Source: CAZRCZ01 sp964598765
GTDB lineage: Bacteria; Sumerlaeota; Sumerlaeia; MVZB01; JAJFLK01
DNA: 64,000 bases
Direction of reading: 5' to 3'
Assembly (NCBI GenBank): GCA_964598765.1
Contig: CAZRCZ010000006.1
Location: 116,432-180,431, forward strand
Shown: positions 1 through 8,720 of the stretch, in pieces
How positions within the stretch are numbered: the first letter of the stretch is position 1
Layout: each line of letters begins with the position of its first letter
Notes under the pieces: model-generated
Database searches by the model: none
What the model saw: the letters and a program-made list of their open reading frames with translations, nothing else
Told to the model about the DNA's origin: nothing
Translations under genes and position numbers: made by a program

Positions 1-11
1 TCCGTTGGAAG

Positions 12-1145
12 TTATCCATTCTTCTTCAACTCATTCAGCGCGCTCAGCAACGATGCGACTTGCTCCGGCGTGTTGTAGAAATGGGGCGAGGCGCGGAGCC
101 AGCCGCGTCGCGCGGCGAGGTAAATTTTGCGCTTGCGCAATTCCGCCGCCCATGCAACCGGATTCACGCCGACGCCAGTGAAGGCGACGATTCCCGAACT
201 TTCCCCTTCCCGGCGGGATGAAACAAGATCGAATCCCAAACTTCGCAAACCCACGGCGAGTTGATCGGTCAGCGCCTCGATCTTTTGCCAAACTTGGTTT
301 TCCCCGGCTTCCAGCAAAAGACCGAGCGATTGCTCCAGCGCGAGGATCAACGCGAGGGCATGGGTTCCTTCCTCGAAGCGTTTCGCGGCTGGGGCGAGCG
401 GTTGTTCCACGTCGTCGTAATCGGCGGGATGGACTCGACCGAGCCATCCGGTCATGGAGTCGTTCAGCTTTTCGAACATGGATTTCTTGACGTAAAGAAT
501 CCCCAATCCTTCCGCGCCGAGGAGCCATTTGTGACCGTCGGCGGCAAGGAAATGACAACCGAATTTCCCGACGTCGGTCGGCATGGCGCCCAAGCCCTGA
601 ATCGCGTCCACGCAAAAAAGGATGTCGCGCTTGGCGCAGATTTCACCCAAGCTTTCGACCGGCATCCGAAATCCGGTCGAGTATTGTACCTGCGAAACGG
701 CGATCAGGCGCGTGCGCCCGTCAATTCGCTCCAGAAAGTCCTCGATTTGAAATCGGCCTTCGCGTTCGAGGATGACTCGAACCGCGACGCCGCGCGAGCG
801 AAGATTGCGCCACGGGTGAACATCGGCGGGAAATTCGTGTTCGGCGATGATGACGTTGTCGCCGGGACGCCAAGTCAAACTGTTGGCGACGCAGAGCAAT
901 CCGTGCGTCGTGTTGTGAACGAAAGCAATTTCATCGGCGGAACAATGAAGAAGATTCGCGGCGAGCGAGCGGGCGCGCGAAATCGAAGCGGCCCAGACGG
1001 GCCACGCCTCGCCGACTTCGGTTTGCGCTTCGTCCAACCAGCGCCGGAGGGCATTGGCCGTTCGCGCGGGCAAAGGGGAAACGGCGGAATGGTTGAAGAA
1101 AATCCGGTCGCGGAGAATGGGGAATTCTGCGGCGGGATCAAACAC
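12..1145 (-). CDS. Class-V PLP-dependent aminotransferase (isopenicillin-N-epimerase/cysteine-desulfurase-like)
   Basis: This is a fold-type I PLP enzyme of 377 residues, a normal length for the class-V family. The PLP-binding lysine is K206 in ADGHKWLLG, and D180 in FCVDAIQ is the residue expected to contact the pyridine nitrogen. The N-terminal FNHSAVSPLP and the HNTTHG segment near 77-82 are typical of the isopenicillin-N epimerase/CsdA-like branch. The substrate cannot be read from sequence, and no sulfur-carrier partner lies nearby, so a cysteine desulfurase role is not supported. The start codon is GTG, with no strong Shine-Dalgarno. It lies 21 bp after the HEAT-repeat gene on the same strand and is probably cotranscribed with it. 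Confidence 0.85.
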   Translation of the reverse strand: MFDPAAEFPILRDRIFFNHSAVSPLPARTANALRRWLDEAQTEVGEAWPVWAASISRARSLAANLLHCSADEIAFVHNTTHGLLCVANSLTWRPGDNVIIAEHEFPADVHPWRNLRSRGVAVRVILEREGRFQIEDFLERIDGRTRLIAVSQVQYSTGFRMPVESLGEICAKRDILFCVDAIQGLGAMPTDVGKFGCHFLAADGHKWLLGAEGLGILYVKKSMFEKLNDSMTGWLGRVHPADYDDVEQPLAPAAKRFEEGTHALALILALEQSLGLLLEAGENQVWQKIEALTDQLAVGLRSLGFDLVSSRREGESSGIVAFTGVGVNPVAWAAELRKRKIYLAARRGWLRASPHFYNTPEQVASLLSALNELKKNG

Positions 1146-1166
1146 GGGTTGACGCTGATGTCCGAC

Positions 1167-2513
1167 TCATTTTTTCGGTTTTCCCGCGTCCTTCATAAAA
1201 TTCATAAGCGCGTCCGCGTCCACGGACTTTTGCTCCTTCACCTCTTTCGGCATGGGTTTGGCTTCCTTTGGCGGAACAAAACCGAGTTGGGGGTGAGTCA
1301 TCTTATTGAATTGAAGGTAGGCGAAAAACGTCAGTCCCACAAACGCCGCTACGACCACGGCGATCATCCCGATCAACTTCGGATTGAATTTGGATTCTTC
1401 TCCAACTACTTTTTTTCGATCTTTTTCCTTTTTTTTGGCGTCTTCCTGCATCTTGGTCTTGCGCTTGTCGGAAACGCCGCCGGATCGGTATTTTGACCCA
1501 AGTTCCTCCGAGATCGTCTGAAGCTCATTGTCGAACTTGGATTCTTTCGACGCCTGATCCAATGCCATAAACGCTTCCCGCGTCCCGATTTTCTGCAGAG
1601 CGGTCGCGGCGGCCACGCGGACGCGAACCGAGGATTCCGGCTCGGTTTTGACGATATTGGCCAGATGGTCAATCCATTCCTGCGAGGGTTCGAGGATTTC
1701 GGCAAGCCCCTCGATGGCCTTGACGCGGACATGATAATCGGGATCGCTCAGAGCCAAAGTCAGCGGTTCGACGGTTGGCTCGGATTTTAGCGCCGCCAAG
1801 ACAGTCACGACGGCCACCTTCGATTTGGGATCGTTGGGATCATAGACCAATTCTCTTCCCAGCATGTCGTGGTCGAAACCGAGAAGCTTCTTGATGATGT
1901 CCCCGTTGAGGTTCTCGTCATGGGTTTGGGCAAGCATTCGGACGAGACAAGCGGCGGCCAACGGGGAGCTTTTTTCGCCCACTTTGTCAATCACGACGCG
2001 GCGCGTGCGGAAGTTGTCGACGTGGGAATATGCGTTAGCCAGCATCTCCAAGTTGCCTTCGGTCATCCACGCCTTGAGTTGGGTCGTGCTGACTTCGCCC
2101 ATTTCCACTTCCTTGATCGCCGTTTTGGGAGCCGAAGAAACAGCCGGAGCCGCGGCGGAGGGCTGAGAAGCGGGAGCGGAAAGAGAACCTTGCGGAACCG
2201 GTTGTTTCTTAAGCAGGGCCAGCAATCGCGGATAATTGCCCTGCTGAATTCCCTCCCCGACTTTGACTCCATTCTGATGCAACTGCTGGACCATTTGCGC
2301 CACGCGGGGATGGTGCTCCGCGGGCAGGTTCGCCAGAGAGTAATCGAGGGGCTGGAGGACGCGGCTCATCTCGCCGTCGGCGGGAGTTTGCAAAAGAATT
2401 TTGGCTTCAAATTGAGCCAGCTTCAATTGCGCGGCGTAGTCGTTGAGGTTGGCTTGCGCGGCCTGTTCGAGGCGTTGGCGTTCGCCAAGGTCTTGCGGCG
2501 TGAGTTCTGCCAT
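1167..2513 (-). CDS. HEAT-repeat protein with a C-terminal membrane anchor
   Basis: A 448-residue protein. Residues 1-100 are helical and Gln-rich, 105-135 form an Ala/Pro/Ser linker, and about 140-345 are HEAT-like repeats (for example LALSDPDYHVRVKAIEGLAE and VRVRVAAATALQKIG). A Lys-rich stretch (350-379) precedes a single transmembrane helix near 380-402 (LIGMIAVVVAAFVGLTFF). The charge pattern suggests the repeats face the cytoplasm and the 46-residue Lys/Pro tail lies outside. HEAT repeats usually bind protein partners; no catalytic motif is visible. A well-formed promoter lies about 95-120 bp upstream. The role is unknown; a scaffold or adaptor is a guess from the fold. Confidence 0.7.
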   Translation of the reverse strand: MAELTPQDLGERQRLEQAAQANLNDYAAQLKLAQFEAKILLQTPADGEMSRVLQPLDYSLANLPAEHHPRVAQMVQQLHQNGVKVGEGIQQGNYPRLLALLKKQPVPQGSLSAPASQPSAAAPAVSSAPKTAIKEVEMGEVSTTQLKAWMTEGNLEMLANAYSHVDNFRTRRVVIDKVGEKSSPLAAACLVRMLAQTHDENLNGDIIKKLLGFDHDMLGRELVYDPNDPKSKVAVVTVLAALKSEPTVEPLTLALSDPDYHVRVKAIEGLAEILEPSQEWIDHLANIVKTEPESSVRVRVAAATALQKIGTREAFMALDQASKESKFDNELQTISEELGSKYRSGGVSDKRKTKMQEDAKKKEKDRKKVVGEESKFNPKLIGMIAVVVAAFVGLTFFAYLQFNKMTHPQLGFVPPKEAKPMPKEVKEQKSVDADALMNFMKDAGKPKK

Positions 2514-2606
2514 GGGTTCTTGAGTCTCCCTATCCGTTCAATTCAGCGTTATTGAGTTCCAGCCCTCGAATCAATGCCCTTGTTCCCAAAAATTGATTTC
2601 TCCGCC

Positions 2607-2635
2607 AATTTACCCGATGCCGAACGCGCTGTCAA
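2607..2635 (-). promoter_or_regulatory. Sigma-70-type promoter for the HEAT/aminotransferase pair
   Basis: On the minus strand, TTGACA (2635-2630) is followed by a 17-nt spacer and TAAATT (2612-2607), pointing at the gene that starts at 2513. It is the best match to the vegetative consensus in the window. The same TTGACN/TANNNT form recurs upstream of other genes here. Confidence 0.5.
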
Positions 2636-2705
2636 ACTTGAACCCACTCCTTTTCGTTCCCCCGCCGCCCGCCGTGGAATCGTCTCCTTCGGTCGAATCG
2701 GGGAG

Positions 2706-2724
2706 GGCATTTTTCAAAAATGCC
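2706..2724. promoter_or_regulatory. Perfect 19-nt palindrome, possible operator
   Basis: GGCATTTTTCAAAAATGCC has two perfect 9-nt arms around one base. It sits about 80 bp before the acylase gene and about 70 bp behind the divergent promoter. Its size and symmetry fit a dimeric regulator site. It lacks a T-tract after a GC stem, so a terminator is less likely. Confidence 0.3.
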
Positions 2725-2804
2725 ATTGCCTCTGCAAGCGCAATCGGTCAAATTGTTCCCCCTGATACCCAGTTGGGATACGTGGAAGGAGTGCAAGAAA
2801 GAGC

Positions 2805-4997
2805 ATGAAAGGTCTGATTCGGTTTTTCGGCGCGAGGCGCGGTTGGCGGATATTGCGGATATTTTGCTTCCTCATGATTTCATGGCGGGGGAAAGCGGAG
2901 CCGAATCCCAAGGATTTTGCCGCCACCGTCACCATCTACCGCGACAACTACGGCGTCCCCCACATTGACGGCCCGACCGACGCCGCGGTGGTCTTCGGAT
3001 TCGGCTACTCCCAAGCCGAGGATTACTTCTGGCAGGTCGAGGACAGCTACATTCAAGCGTTGGGCAGATACGCGGAGATTTACGGCGAATCGGGTTTGGA
3101 AGCGGACCTCTTGAACCGCAGTTTTGAAATCGTTCCCCGGTCCAAGGCCGATTTCGAGAAGGCCGATCCCGACGTCAAGACCATCGGCGAGGCTTTCGCC
3201 GCCGGACTGAACTACTACTTGGAGAAGCATCCGGAGGTCAAACCGAGGCTAATCACCCATTTCGAGCCGTGGATGCCTTCGGCCTTCGAGCGCAATCTCC
3301 TGATGTCGTTTCTCTACGGGCAAACTCATTATTCACGCGGCGAGATGCGGAAGATGGACGAAGCCGTTCGCGCGAATTCCGGCTCCAACACTTGGGCCAT
3401 CGGTCCGAGCAAAACGAAATCGGGGCACGCCATGCTCTTTTGCAACCCGCATCAGCCTTGGTTCGGCTGGGGTCAATTCATCGAGGGGCATCTTCACAGC
3501 GCGGAGGGATTGAATTTTTCCGGCGCGACGATCATCGGCGGACCGCTTCCCAACATCGGACATAACGAATATCTGGGTTGGTCGCACACGACGAACGACC
3601 CCGACGTGGCCGACGTTTGGCGCGAGACGTTCGACGATCCCAAGAATCCGCTGAATTACAAACATGGAGCGGGCTACAAGACCGCGACCGAGTGGAATGA
3701 GACGATCAAGGTTCTGAACAAGTCCGGTCAACTGGAGGAGCGGAATTATACCTTCCGCAAAACCCACCATGGTCCGATCGTGGGACAGGACGACCCCCAA
3801 CATCGTTACTCGGCCAACATTGCCAAGCTATCGGACGGCAATCGCGCGCGCGAGGCGTTGCTCATGGACAAGGCCAAAAATTTCAAGGAATTTTACGCCG
3901 CGATGTCGAGGCTCGACCTTCAGATGTTCAACACCGCCTACGCCGACAAGGAAGGGAACATTTTTTATCTGTATAATGCGGCGATCCCGAAGCGCGACCG
4001 CTCGTTCGATTGGACCAGACCGGTGGACGGAAGCGATCCGCGGACCGACTGGGGTCCGGTTCATCCGATTGAGGATTTGCCGCAAGTCCTGAATCCGAAG
4101 ACCGGCTACGTGCAGAATTGCAATTCCACGCCGTTCATGACGACCGACGACGACAATCCGTCGGTCAATGATTTTCCGCATTACATGTGCGAGGACCAAT
4201 ACGATGACAAGCGGCGAGCCAAGATGTCGCGCAAACTCTTGCGCGAGGCGCACGACGTGACGTTCGAGGATTGGCAGAAATTGGGATTGGACACGACGCT
4301 CTATTGGCCGATGGACGAACTGCCCAAATTCAAACGCGATTGGGAGGAGTTGAAGACAACCGATCCGACGCTGGCCGAAAAAGTTGCGCCCTATTTGCAA
4401 TTCCTGCTCGATTGGGACTGCAAGGCGTCGGTGGATTCGCCGCAGGCGACGCTGTGCGTTGAGTGGTATAGCCAGATTTACGAGGGCTTTTATCCCGCCG
4501 AAACTCCGAAGAAGATGTATCTCGACAACCCGAAGATGAAATTCGACGCTCTGTTGATCGCGGCGGAAAAATTGAAGGCGGCCTACGGGAGTTGGCAAGT
4601 GCCTTGGGGAGAAATTCATCGCATTCAGCGCCACGCCGACGTCGCCGACATGGTGAAATTGCCGTTCAGCGACAGCAAACCGAGCGTCCCTTGCCCGGGC
4701 GTCAACGGCCCGCTGGGCGTCGCGTTCACTGTCTATTATTCGCCGCCGCTTTTCGGTCGAAAGAAATACTACGGTGTCGTCGGCAATTCCTACATGGCAA
4801 TGTTCGAGTTCACCGATAAAATCAAGGCCGTGAGCTTGCTTCAATTTGGCGAAAGCGGTCATCCCGATTCCCCCCATTTCTTCGATCAGGCGAAGATGCT
4901 TTCGGAGAAAAAATTCAAGCCCGCGTGGTTCTATTGGGAGGACGTGCTGGCCAACACCGAGGCGAAGTATCATCCGGGAGAGGAGCCGAAACGATAG
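2805..4997 (+). CDS. Penicillin-acylase-family N-terminal-nucleophile hydrolase
   Basis: A 730-residue member of the penicillin amidase (S45) family, which is made as a precursor that cuts itself so that a serine becomes the N-terminal nucleophile of the beta chain. That residue is S194 in NSGSNTWAIG, giving an alpha chain of about 160 residues after signal cleavage and a beta chain of about 537. Other family signatures are IYRDNYGVPHI (44-54), the FGFGYSQAEDYFWQ block (64-77) and the NPHQPW segment after the nucleophile. The basic start and hydrophobic stretch near 16-26 look like a signal peptide for export. The natural substrate (N-acyl homoserine lactone, acyl-amino acid or peptide) cannot be decided. 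It stands alone in its orientation. Confidence 0.88.
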   Translation: MKGLIRFFGARRGWRILRIFCFLMISWRGKAEPNPKDFAATVTIYRDNYGVPHIDGPTDAAVVFGFGYSQAEDYFWQVEDSYIQALGRYAEIYGESGLEADLLNRSFEIVPRSKADFEKADPDVKTIGEAFAAGLNYYLEKHPEVKPRLITHFEPWMPSAFERNLLMSFLYGQTHYSRGEMRKMDEAVRANSGSNTWAIGPSKTKSGHAMLFCNPHQPWFGWGQFIEGHLHSAEGLNFSGATIIGGPLPNIGHNEYLGWSHTTNDPDVADVWRETFDDPKNPLNYKHGAGYKTATEWNETIKVLNKSGQLEERNYTFRKTHHGPIVGQDDPQHRYSANIAKLSDGNRAREALLMDKAKNFKEFYAAMSRLDLQMFNTAYADKEGNIFYLYNAAIPKRDRSFDWTRPVDGSDPRTDWGPVHPIEDLPQVLNPKTGYVQNCNSTPFMTTDDDNPSVNDFPHYMCEDQYDDKRRAKMSRKLLREAHDVTFEDWQKLGLDTTLYWPMDELPKFKRDWEELKTTDPTLAEKVAPYLQFLLDWDCKASVDSPQATLCVEWYSQIYEGFYPAETPKKMYLDNPKMKFDALLIAAEKLKAAYGSWQVPWGEIHRIQRHADVADMVKLPFSDSKPSVPCPGVNGPLGVAFTVYYSPPLFGRKKYYGVVGNSYMAMFEFTDKIKAVSLLQFGESGHPDSPHFFDQAKMLSEKKFKPAWFYWEDVLANTEAKYHPGEEPKR

Positions 4998-5019
4998 GCG
5001 TTATTTAATTTCATCACGA

Positions 5020-5230
5020 AATTTCACCACGGAGACACCGAGAGGTTGATCTGTTGAATTGAGGTGATTGAGATAATGAACGACCGAGCGAAGACCCAAT
5101 CAAAATGAGATTCGCGCATCACAGGAGATCCGGCAAGCCGCCTTATCGAGCGAGAATTATATCGGTTTCATTATCTCAGAGGCCGTCCGCCTTTCCTCTA
5201 CCTCTCCGTGCCTCCGTGGTGAATTCTTCA
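5020..5230. repeat. Family A inverted repeat (copy A1)
   Basis: The left arm at about 5020-5046 (TTTCACCACGGAGACACCGA) is answered by an inverted right arm at about 5198-5226 (CTCCGTGCCTCCGTGGTGAA), with about 150 bp between them. It occupies most of the gap between the acylase and the permease. Confidence 0.8.
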
Positions 5231-5263
5231 TCTTTGAATTCGTGAAATGTAGAGCGGAATTGC

Positions 5264-6994
5264 ATGTCAGCCTCCAGTCCCTCCCTCTTCGTCAAGCGTG
5301 ATTTGGACGGCTTCTTCGGCCTCTTCATAGACAACCTCGTCCAGTTGCTCGTCATCACCGAATTGACGACGGCGACGTGCGGGTTGAGCCGCGAATTCGT
5401 CTATTCCCGCATCCTTCCAGCCGCCGCGATTTCCGTCATCGTCGGGAACATTTATTACGCCGTTCAGGCTTACATGCTGGGCCGTCGTCAAAAGCGCGAC
5501 GACGTGACCGCGCTTCCGTTTGGCATCAACACACCCAGCGTTTTCGCATTCATCCTGTTCGTGATGATGCCCGTCTTTCAGACGCATCGGAAGGAATTGG
5601 GGGACGAAGCCGCCGCGCATTTGGCATGGCAGGTCGGATTGGGGGCGTGCGTCGGAAGCGGGCTGGTCGAATTCTTCGGCGCGTTCGTCGCCGAGCGGAT
5701 TCGCCGGACGACGCCGCGCGCCGCGTTGATTTCCGCGCTCGCCGGAATCGCCATCGGCTTCATCTCGATGGATTTCGTCCTGCAGGTTTTCGAGCATCCC
5801 CTGTTGGCGATGATCCCGATGGGCATTATTTTGATGCAGTATTTTTCGGGGGTTCGCTTGCCGCTCGGAATTCCGGCCGGATTGGCCGCGTTGCTCGTCG
5901 GGACGTGCCTCGGCTGGGCGATCAAGGGGTTCACCTTGATTTCGTTTTCCACTTTCTCGTTCGATCAACTCCCCGACGCGATCAAAACGCAACTCCGGCT
6001 TGAAATCGCCTCCATGCCGAGCAAGGAGCAATTCCGGCAGGCGATGGCTCCGGTGCTCTCGCTTCCCGTTTCCGCCTACGGCGACCTCGTGGAAATGTTT
6101 CAATCGAAAACGAATCTGAATTTGGTTCTGCAATATCTCCCCGTGATTATCCCGATGGGGCTTTTCAATCTGATCGGCTCGCTCCAGAACATCGAAAGCG
6201 CCGAAGCCGCCGGCGATAAATTCGACACCGCTCCGTCGCTCATGGTCAACGGATTGGGAACCATGATCGCCGCCGGATTGGGTTCCTGCTTTCCGACGAC
6301 GATCTACATCGGCCACGTCGGATGGAAGCATCTCGGCGCGCGGTCGGGATATTCGTGGCTGAACGGTTTCGCCATCGGCGCCGTTTGTCTTTTGGGACTC
6401 ATCAAGTCCATTTCGGTTTTGGTCCCGATGGAATCGGTCATCGGCATTTTGCTCTGGATCGCGATTATCATCACGGCGCAGGCCTTTCAAGCCGTGCCGC
6501 GCCGACACGCTCCGGCGGTCGCGCTCGGAATCATTCCGGGAATTGCGGCGTGGGGATTGCTCGTTTTCAACAACGGCCTTGGCGCGGCAAAACAATTCGC
6601 GTCGGCTCTCGGATTGGACGCGATCAACGCCAACACGCCGCAAGCCCACTTCGGCGGTCTGGTTGCGCTGGATCGCGGATTCATAATCACTTCAATGGGG
6701 CTTTCGGCCATCGGCGTCATGATTATCGAACGGCGATTCAAGGCGGCGGCGGGATGGGCATGGGCAATGGCCGCGCTTTCGCTCATCGGATTCATTCACG
6801 CATGGAATCCGATGAACGTCGGCGAGCCATATTCCATCGGCGTCCAAGGGGTCGTCATGGGCTGGCGTTTCGCTGCGGCTTACGCGGTTTTTGGATTGAT
6901 TCTATTCGCGCTACGCAAATCGGCGTCCGCTTCCGGCGGCGAAACTGCTCACGGCGCGGATCCGGATTCAGAACGGGACGAAATTGTGATGTAA
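5264..6994 (+). CDS. NCS2-type nucleobase/xanthine-uracil permease-like protein
   Basis: A 576-residue polytopic inner-membrane protein with about 12-14 hydrophobic helices. It opens with DGFFGLFIDNLVQLLVI (15-31), a form seen at the start of nucleobase:cation symporter-2 relatives. Further support comes from ALPFGINTPSVFAFILF (about 83-99) and Gly-rich segments such as NGLGTMIAAGLGSCFPTT. The family moves purines, pyrimidines or ascorbate with H+ or Na+. It faces purQ/purS, but on the opposite strand and with a repeat between, so a link to purine salvage is only suggestive. The start ATG lies just beyond repeat A1, with a weak Shine-Dalgarno. Confidence 0.75.
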   Translation: MSASSPSLFVKRDLDGFFGLFIDNLVQLLVITELTTATCGLSREFVYSRILPAAAISVIVGNIYYAVQAYMLGRRQKRDDVTALPFGINTPSVFAFILFVMMPVFQTHRKELGDEAAAHLAWQVGLGACVGSGLVEFFGAFVAERIRRTTPRAALISALAGIAIGFISMDFVLQVFEHPLLAMIPMGIILMQYFSGVRLPLGIPAGLAALLVGTCLGWAIKGFTLISFSTFSFDQLPDAIKTQLRLEIASMPSKEQFRQAMAPVLSLPVSAYGDLVEMFQSKTNLNLVLQYLPVIIPMGLFNLIGSLQNIESAEAAGDKFDTAPSLMVNGLGTMIAAGLGSCFPTTIYIGHVGWKHLGARSGYSWLNGFAIGAVCLLGLIKSISVLVPMESVIGILLWIAIIITAQAFQAVPRRHAPAVALGIIPGIAAWGLLVFNNGLGAAKQFASALGLDAINANTPQAHFGGLVALDRGFIITSMGLSAIGVMIIERRFKAAAGWAWAMAALSLIGFIHAWNPMNVGEPYSIGVQGVVMGWRFAAAYAVFGLILFALRKSASASGGETAHGADPDSERDEIVM

Positions 6995-7009
6995 ATATTC
7001 CTTCTTCTT

Positions 7010-7100
7010 TAGCCGCGAAGGAACGCAAAGATCACAGAGACTTTTCCGCCACGCTCATCTTCGACTCGGTGATCTCTGTGTTCTCTGTGGCTATTGAATT
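7010..7100. repeat. Family A inverted repeat (copy A2), overlapping the purQ 3' end
   Basis: The left arm (7011-7040, GCGAAGGAACGCAAAGATCA) and right arm (7071-7100, CTCTGTGTTCTCTGTGGCTA) are inverted. The minus-strand reading continues into purQ and encodes about its last 22 residues (ATENTEITES and neighbours). Confidence 0.75.
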
Positions 7101-7781
7101 CATTGCACGCTCAATCGAATCGAAAATCAGCTTGCCGTCCTCTCCTCCCAAAATCGCTTCGCACGCGCGTTCCGGGTGGGGCATCATGCCGAGGACGTTT
7201 CCGGCTTCGTTGCAAACGCCCGCAATGGACGCCATCGAACCGTTGGCGTTGGCCTCATCGGTCAGATTTCCCTTGGGATCGCAATAACGGAAAAGAACCT
7301 GTCCGTTCCCCTCGATCCGCTTCAAACCTTCGGCTTCAATCGTGTAATTCCCCTGACCGTGCGCGATGGGGAGACGGATCACTTTTTTTGAAAAATCGGT
7401 GAACGGCGTCCCTGTCCGCTCGACGCGGAGATGAACGTCAATGCAACGGAACTGCAACGACCGATTGCGCCGCAGGGCACCGGGAAGAAGCCCCGCTTCG
7501 GTCAGAATTTGGAATCCATTGCAAACACCGATGACAAGTCCGCCGCGCCGCGCAAAGTCGGCGACCGACCGCATGACGGGGGAAAACCGGGCGATGGCTC
7601 CGGCGCGGAGATAATCGCCGTAGGAAAATCCCCCCGGAACGGCGATCACGTCCAAGCCTTCGGGAAGCGTGGTCTCCTTGTGCCAAAGGCGGTGGACCTT
7701 CCAACCCATCACGCGCTCCAGCGCGTCAATCATGTCCTGATCGCAATTGGAGCCGGGGAAAATGACGACGCCGGAGTTCAT
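7032..7781 (-). CDS. purQ: Phosphoribosylformylglycinamidine synthase, glutaminase subunit PurQ
   Basis: PurQ releases ammonia from glutamine for FGAM synthase, the fourth step of de novo purine synthesis, working with PurS and the small PurL. The class-I glutaminase triad is visible: nucleophile C87 in GVCNGFQ, and H202 and E204 in PHPERA. FPGSNCDQD at the N-terminus and VPGGFSYGDYLR near 48-59 are PurQ hallmarks. The ATG overlaps the purS stop by four bases (ATGA), so translation is coupled. The last about 22 residues (228-249) are encoded by a family A repeat and go beyond the usual family end, so they are probably a dispensable tail. PurL is not in the window. Confidence 0.96.
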   Translation of the reverse strand: MNSGVVIFPGSNCDQDMIDALERVMGWKVHRLWHKETTLPEGLDVIAVPGGFSYGDYLRAGAIARFSPVMRSVADFARRGGLVIGVCNGFQILTEAGLLPGALRRNRSLQFRCIDVHLRVERTGTPFTDFSKKVIRLPIAHGQGNYTIEAEGLKRIEGNGQVLFRYCDPKGNLTDEANANGSMASIAGVCNEAGNVLGMMPHPERACEAILGGEDGKLIFDSIERAMNSIATENTEITESKMSVAEKSL

Positions 7782-8032
7782 GATTTGTTGCCGTCCAAAA
7801 TTTCCAGCGTGAATTCCTCGATGATCGGATTGGAAAGAACGTCGCGGGCGATTTTCTCGACCTCGGTCTTCGCGCGGGCCGGATCGGTCTCGGCGAGATC
7901 CACCTCGAAAATCCTTCCGACGCGGACGCGCTTAACCGCGTCGTAATGGAGCGTGGCGAGCGCCTCGCCGATGGCCGCCCCTTCGGGATCGCTCACCTCG
8001 GATTTTAACCGGACCAACACGCGCGCCTTCAT
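7778..8032 (-). CDS. purS: Phosphoribosylformylglycinamidine synthase subunit PurS
   Basis: PurS is the small dimeric subunit that bridges PurQ and PurL in the three-part FGAM synthase. MKARVLVRLKSEVSDPEG followed by LGYD-like LHYDAVKRVRVGRIFEVDL is the family pattern, and 84 residues is the usual size. An in-frame ATG seven codons upstream (8053) would overlap the thioesterase gene; I chose the internal ATG because it matches homologous N-termini and leaves a 7-bp gap. The stop overlaps the purQ start. A four-base overlap plus this order (purS-purQ) is the standard arrangement in bacteria that use small PurL. Confidence 0.93.
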   Translation of the reverse strand: MKARVLVRLKSEVSDPEGAAIGEALATLHYDAVKRVRVGRIFEVDLAETDPARAKTEVEKIARDVLSNPIIEEFTLEILDGNKS

Positions 8033-8039
8033 CGTTTCA

Positions 8040-8546
8040 CTATTCCTTTCCATTTTCCGTTCCGTTATCCTTTTCGGCGCCCGACTCCGCGGAGTTTAAG
8101 TGACCCGCGAGGATCGTTTCCAGACGATTCCACCATTCGGGGCTGATTCGTCGCGGACGTCCGTCGCGGGAGAGATAGACGTGGTGCGTCGCGCCGCGCG
8201 CCAGAATTTGCGGATCGTTTTGCCTGCGAATTTCGTAGCTGAAGTGAATTTTGGCGCGCGTCATCGTGGTGATGCGCGTCGTGATTTCCAACAGGTCGTC
8301 ATAGAAAGCGGAGGCGAGGTAATCGCAGGATGCGTGCGTCGCGGCGAGCAAAAATCCGTCCGATTCCATGTGGCGATAATTCAATCCTGCGGAGCGAAAG
8401 AGTTCGGCCCGGCCGATCTCGAAAAATTCCATGTAATTGCCGTAATAGACCACGCCCATCTGATCGGTCATGCGGTAGGTGACACGGTAAAGGGTCTTTG
8501 CCGAGGGATGGGAGTGAGGATGCGTCAGGAGGACCGAATATTTCAT
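8040..8546 (-). CDS. YbgC-type acyl-CoA thioesterase (hot-dog fold)
   Basis: A 168-residue 4-hydroxybenzoyl-CoA-thioesterase-like protein. The block YRMTDQMGVVYYGNYMEFFE (24-43) carries the family catalytic aspartate at D28, followed by the central helix (EIGRAELFRSAGL). It is likely to hydrolyse short-chain or phospholipid-related acyl-CoA/acyl-ACP thioesters in the cytoplasm. In many genomes YbgC belongs to the tol-pal cluster; here it sits immediately before purS, which is unusual. The C-terminal about 20 residues are Gly/Glu/Asn-rich and probably disordered. The ATG lacks a clear Shine-Dalgarno. Confidence 0.85.
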   Translation of the reverse strand: MKYSVLLTHPHSHPSAKTLYRVTYRMTDQMGVVYYGNYMEFFEIGRAELFRSAGLNYRHMESDGFLLAATHASCDYLASAFYDDLLEITTRITTMTRAKIHFSYEIRRQNDPQILARGATHHVYLSRDGRPRRISPEWWNRLETILAGHLNSAESGAEKDNGTENGKE

Positions 8547-8591
8547 ACCCCATTTTGGCGGGTCTTGACGCCGGTTTCAATACGGACTTTT

Positions 8592-8709
8592 GTTCACCAC
8601 CAAGACACCAAGTCACAAAGAAGAATAGAATCGGTAAGAATCGCTTTCGATACAGGGACACTTCTGAACGTTTTCTTGCTTGGTGTCTTTGTGTCTTGGC
8701 GGTGAAATT
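8592..8709. repeat. Family A inverted repeat (copy A3)
   Basis: Arms CACCACCAAGACACCAAGTC (from 8595) and CTTGGTGTCTTTGTGTCTTG (from 8679) are inverted about 50 bp apart. They fill the gap between the RNase-H-like and thioesterase genes inside a probable operon. Confidence 0.8.
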
Positions 8710-8720
8710 GGATTCTGCTA

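Noticed and set aside
261..1496. A 411-residue plus-strand frame over the aminotransferase
   Set aside because: Antisense to a clear PLP enzyme and to the HEAT gene, with no domain of its own; GC-rich codon bias keeps it open.
2574..2808. Small genes in the HEAT-acylase gap
   Set aside because: Two overlapping short frames without ribosome sites or recognisable content; the region holds a minus-strand promoter and a palindrome instead.
5267..6649. A 460-residue minus-strand frame over the permease
   Set aside because: Arg/Asp/Gly-rich antisense of a hydrophobic membrane protein, with no recognisable fold.
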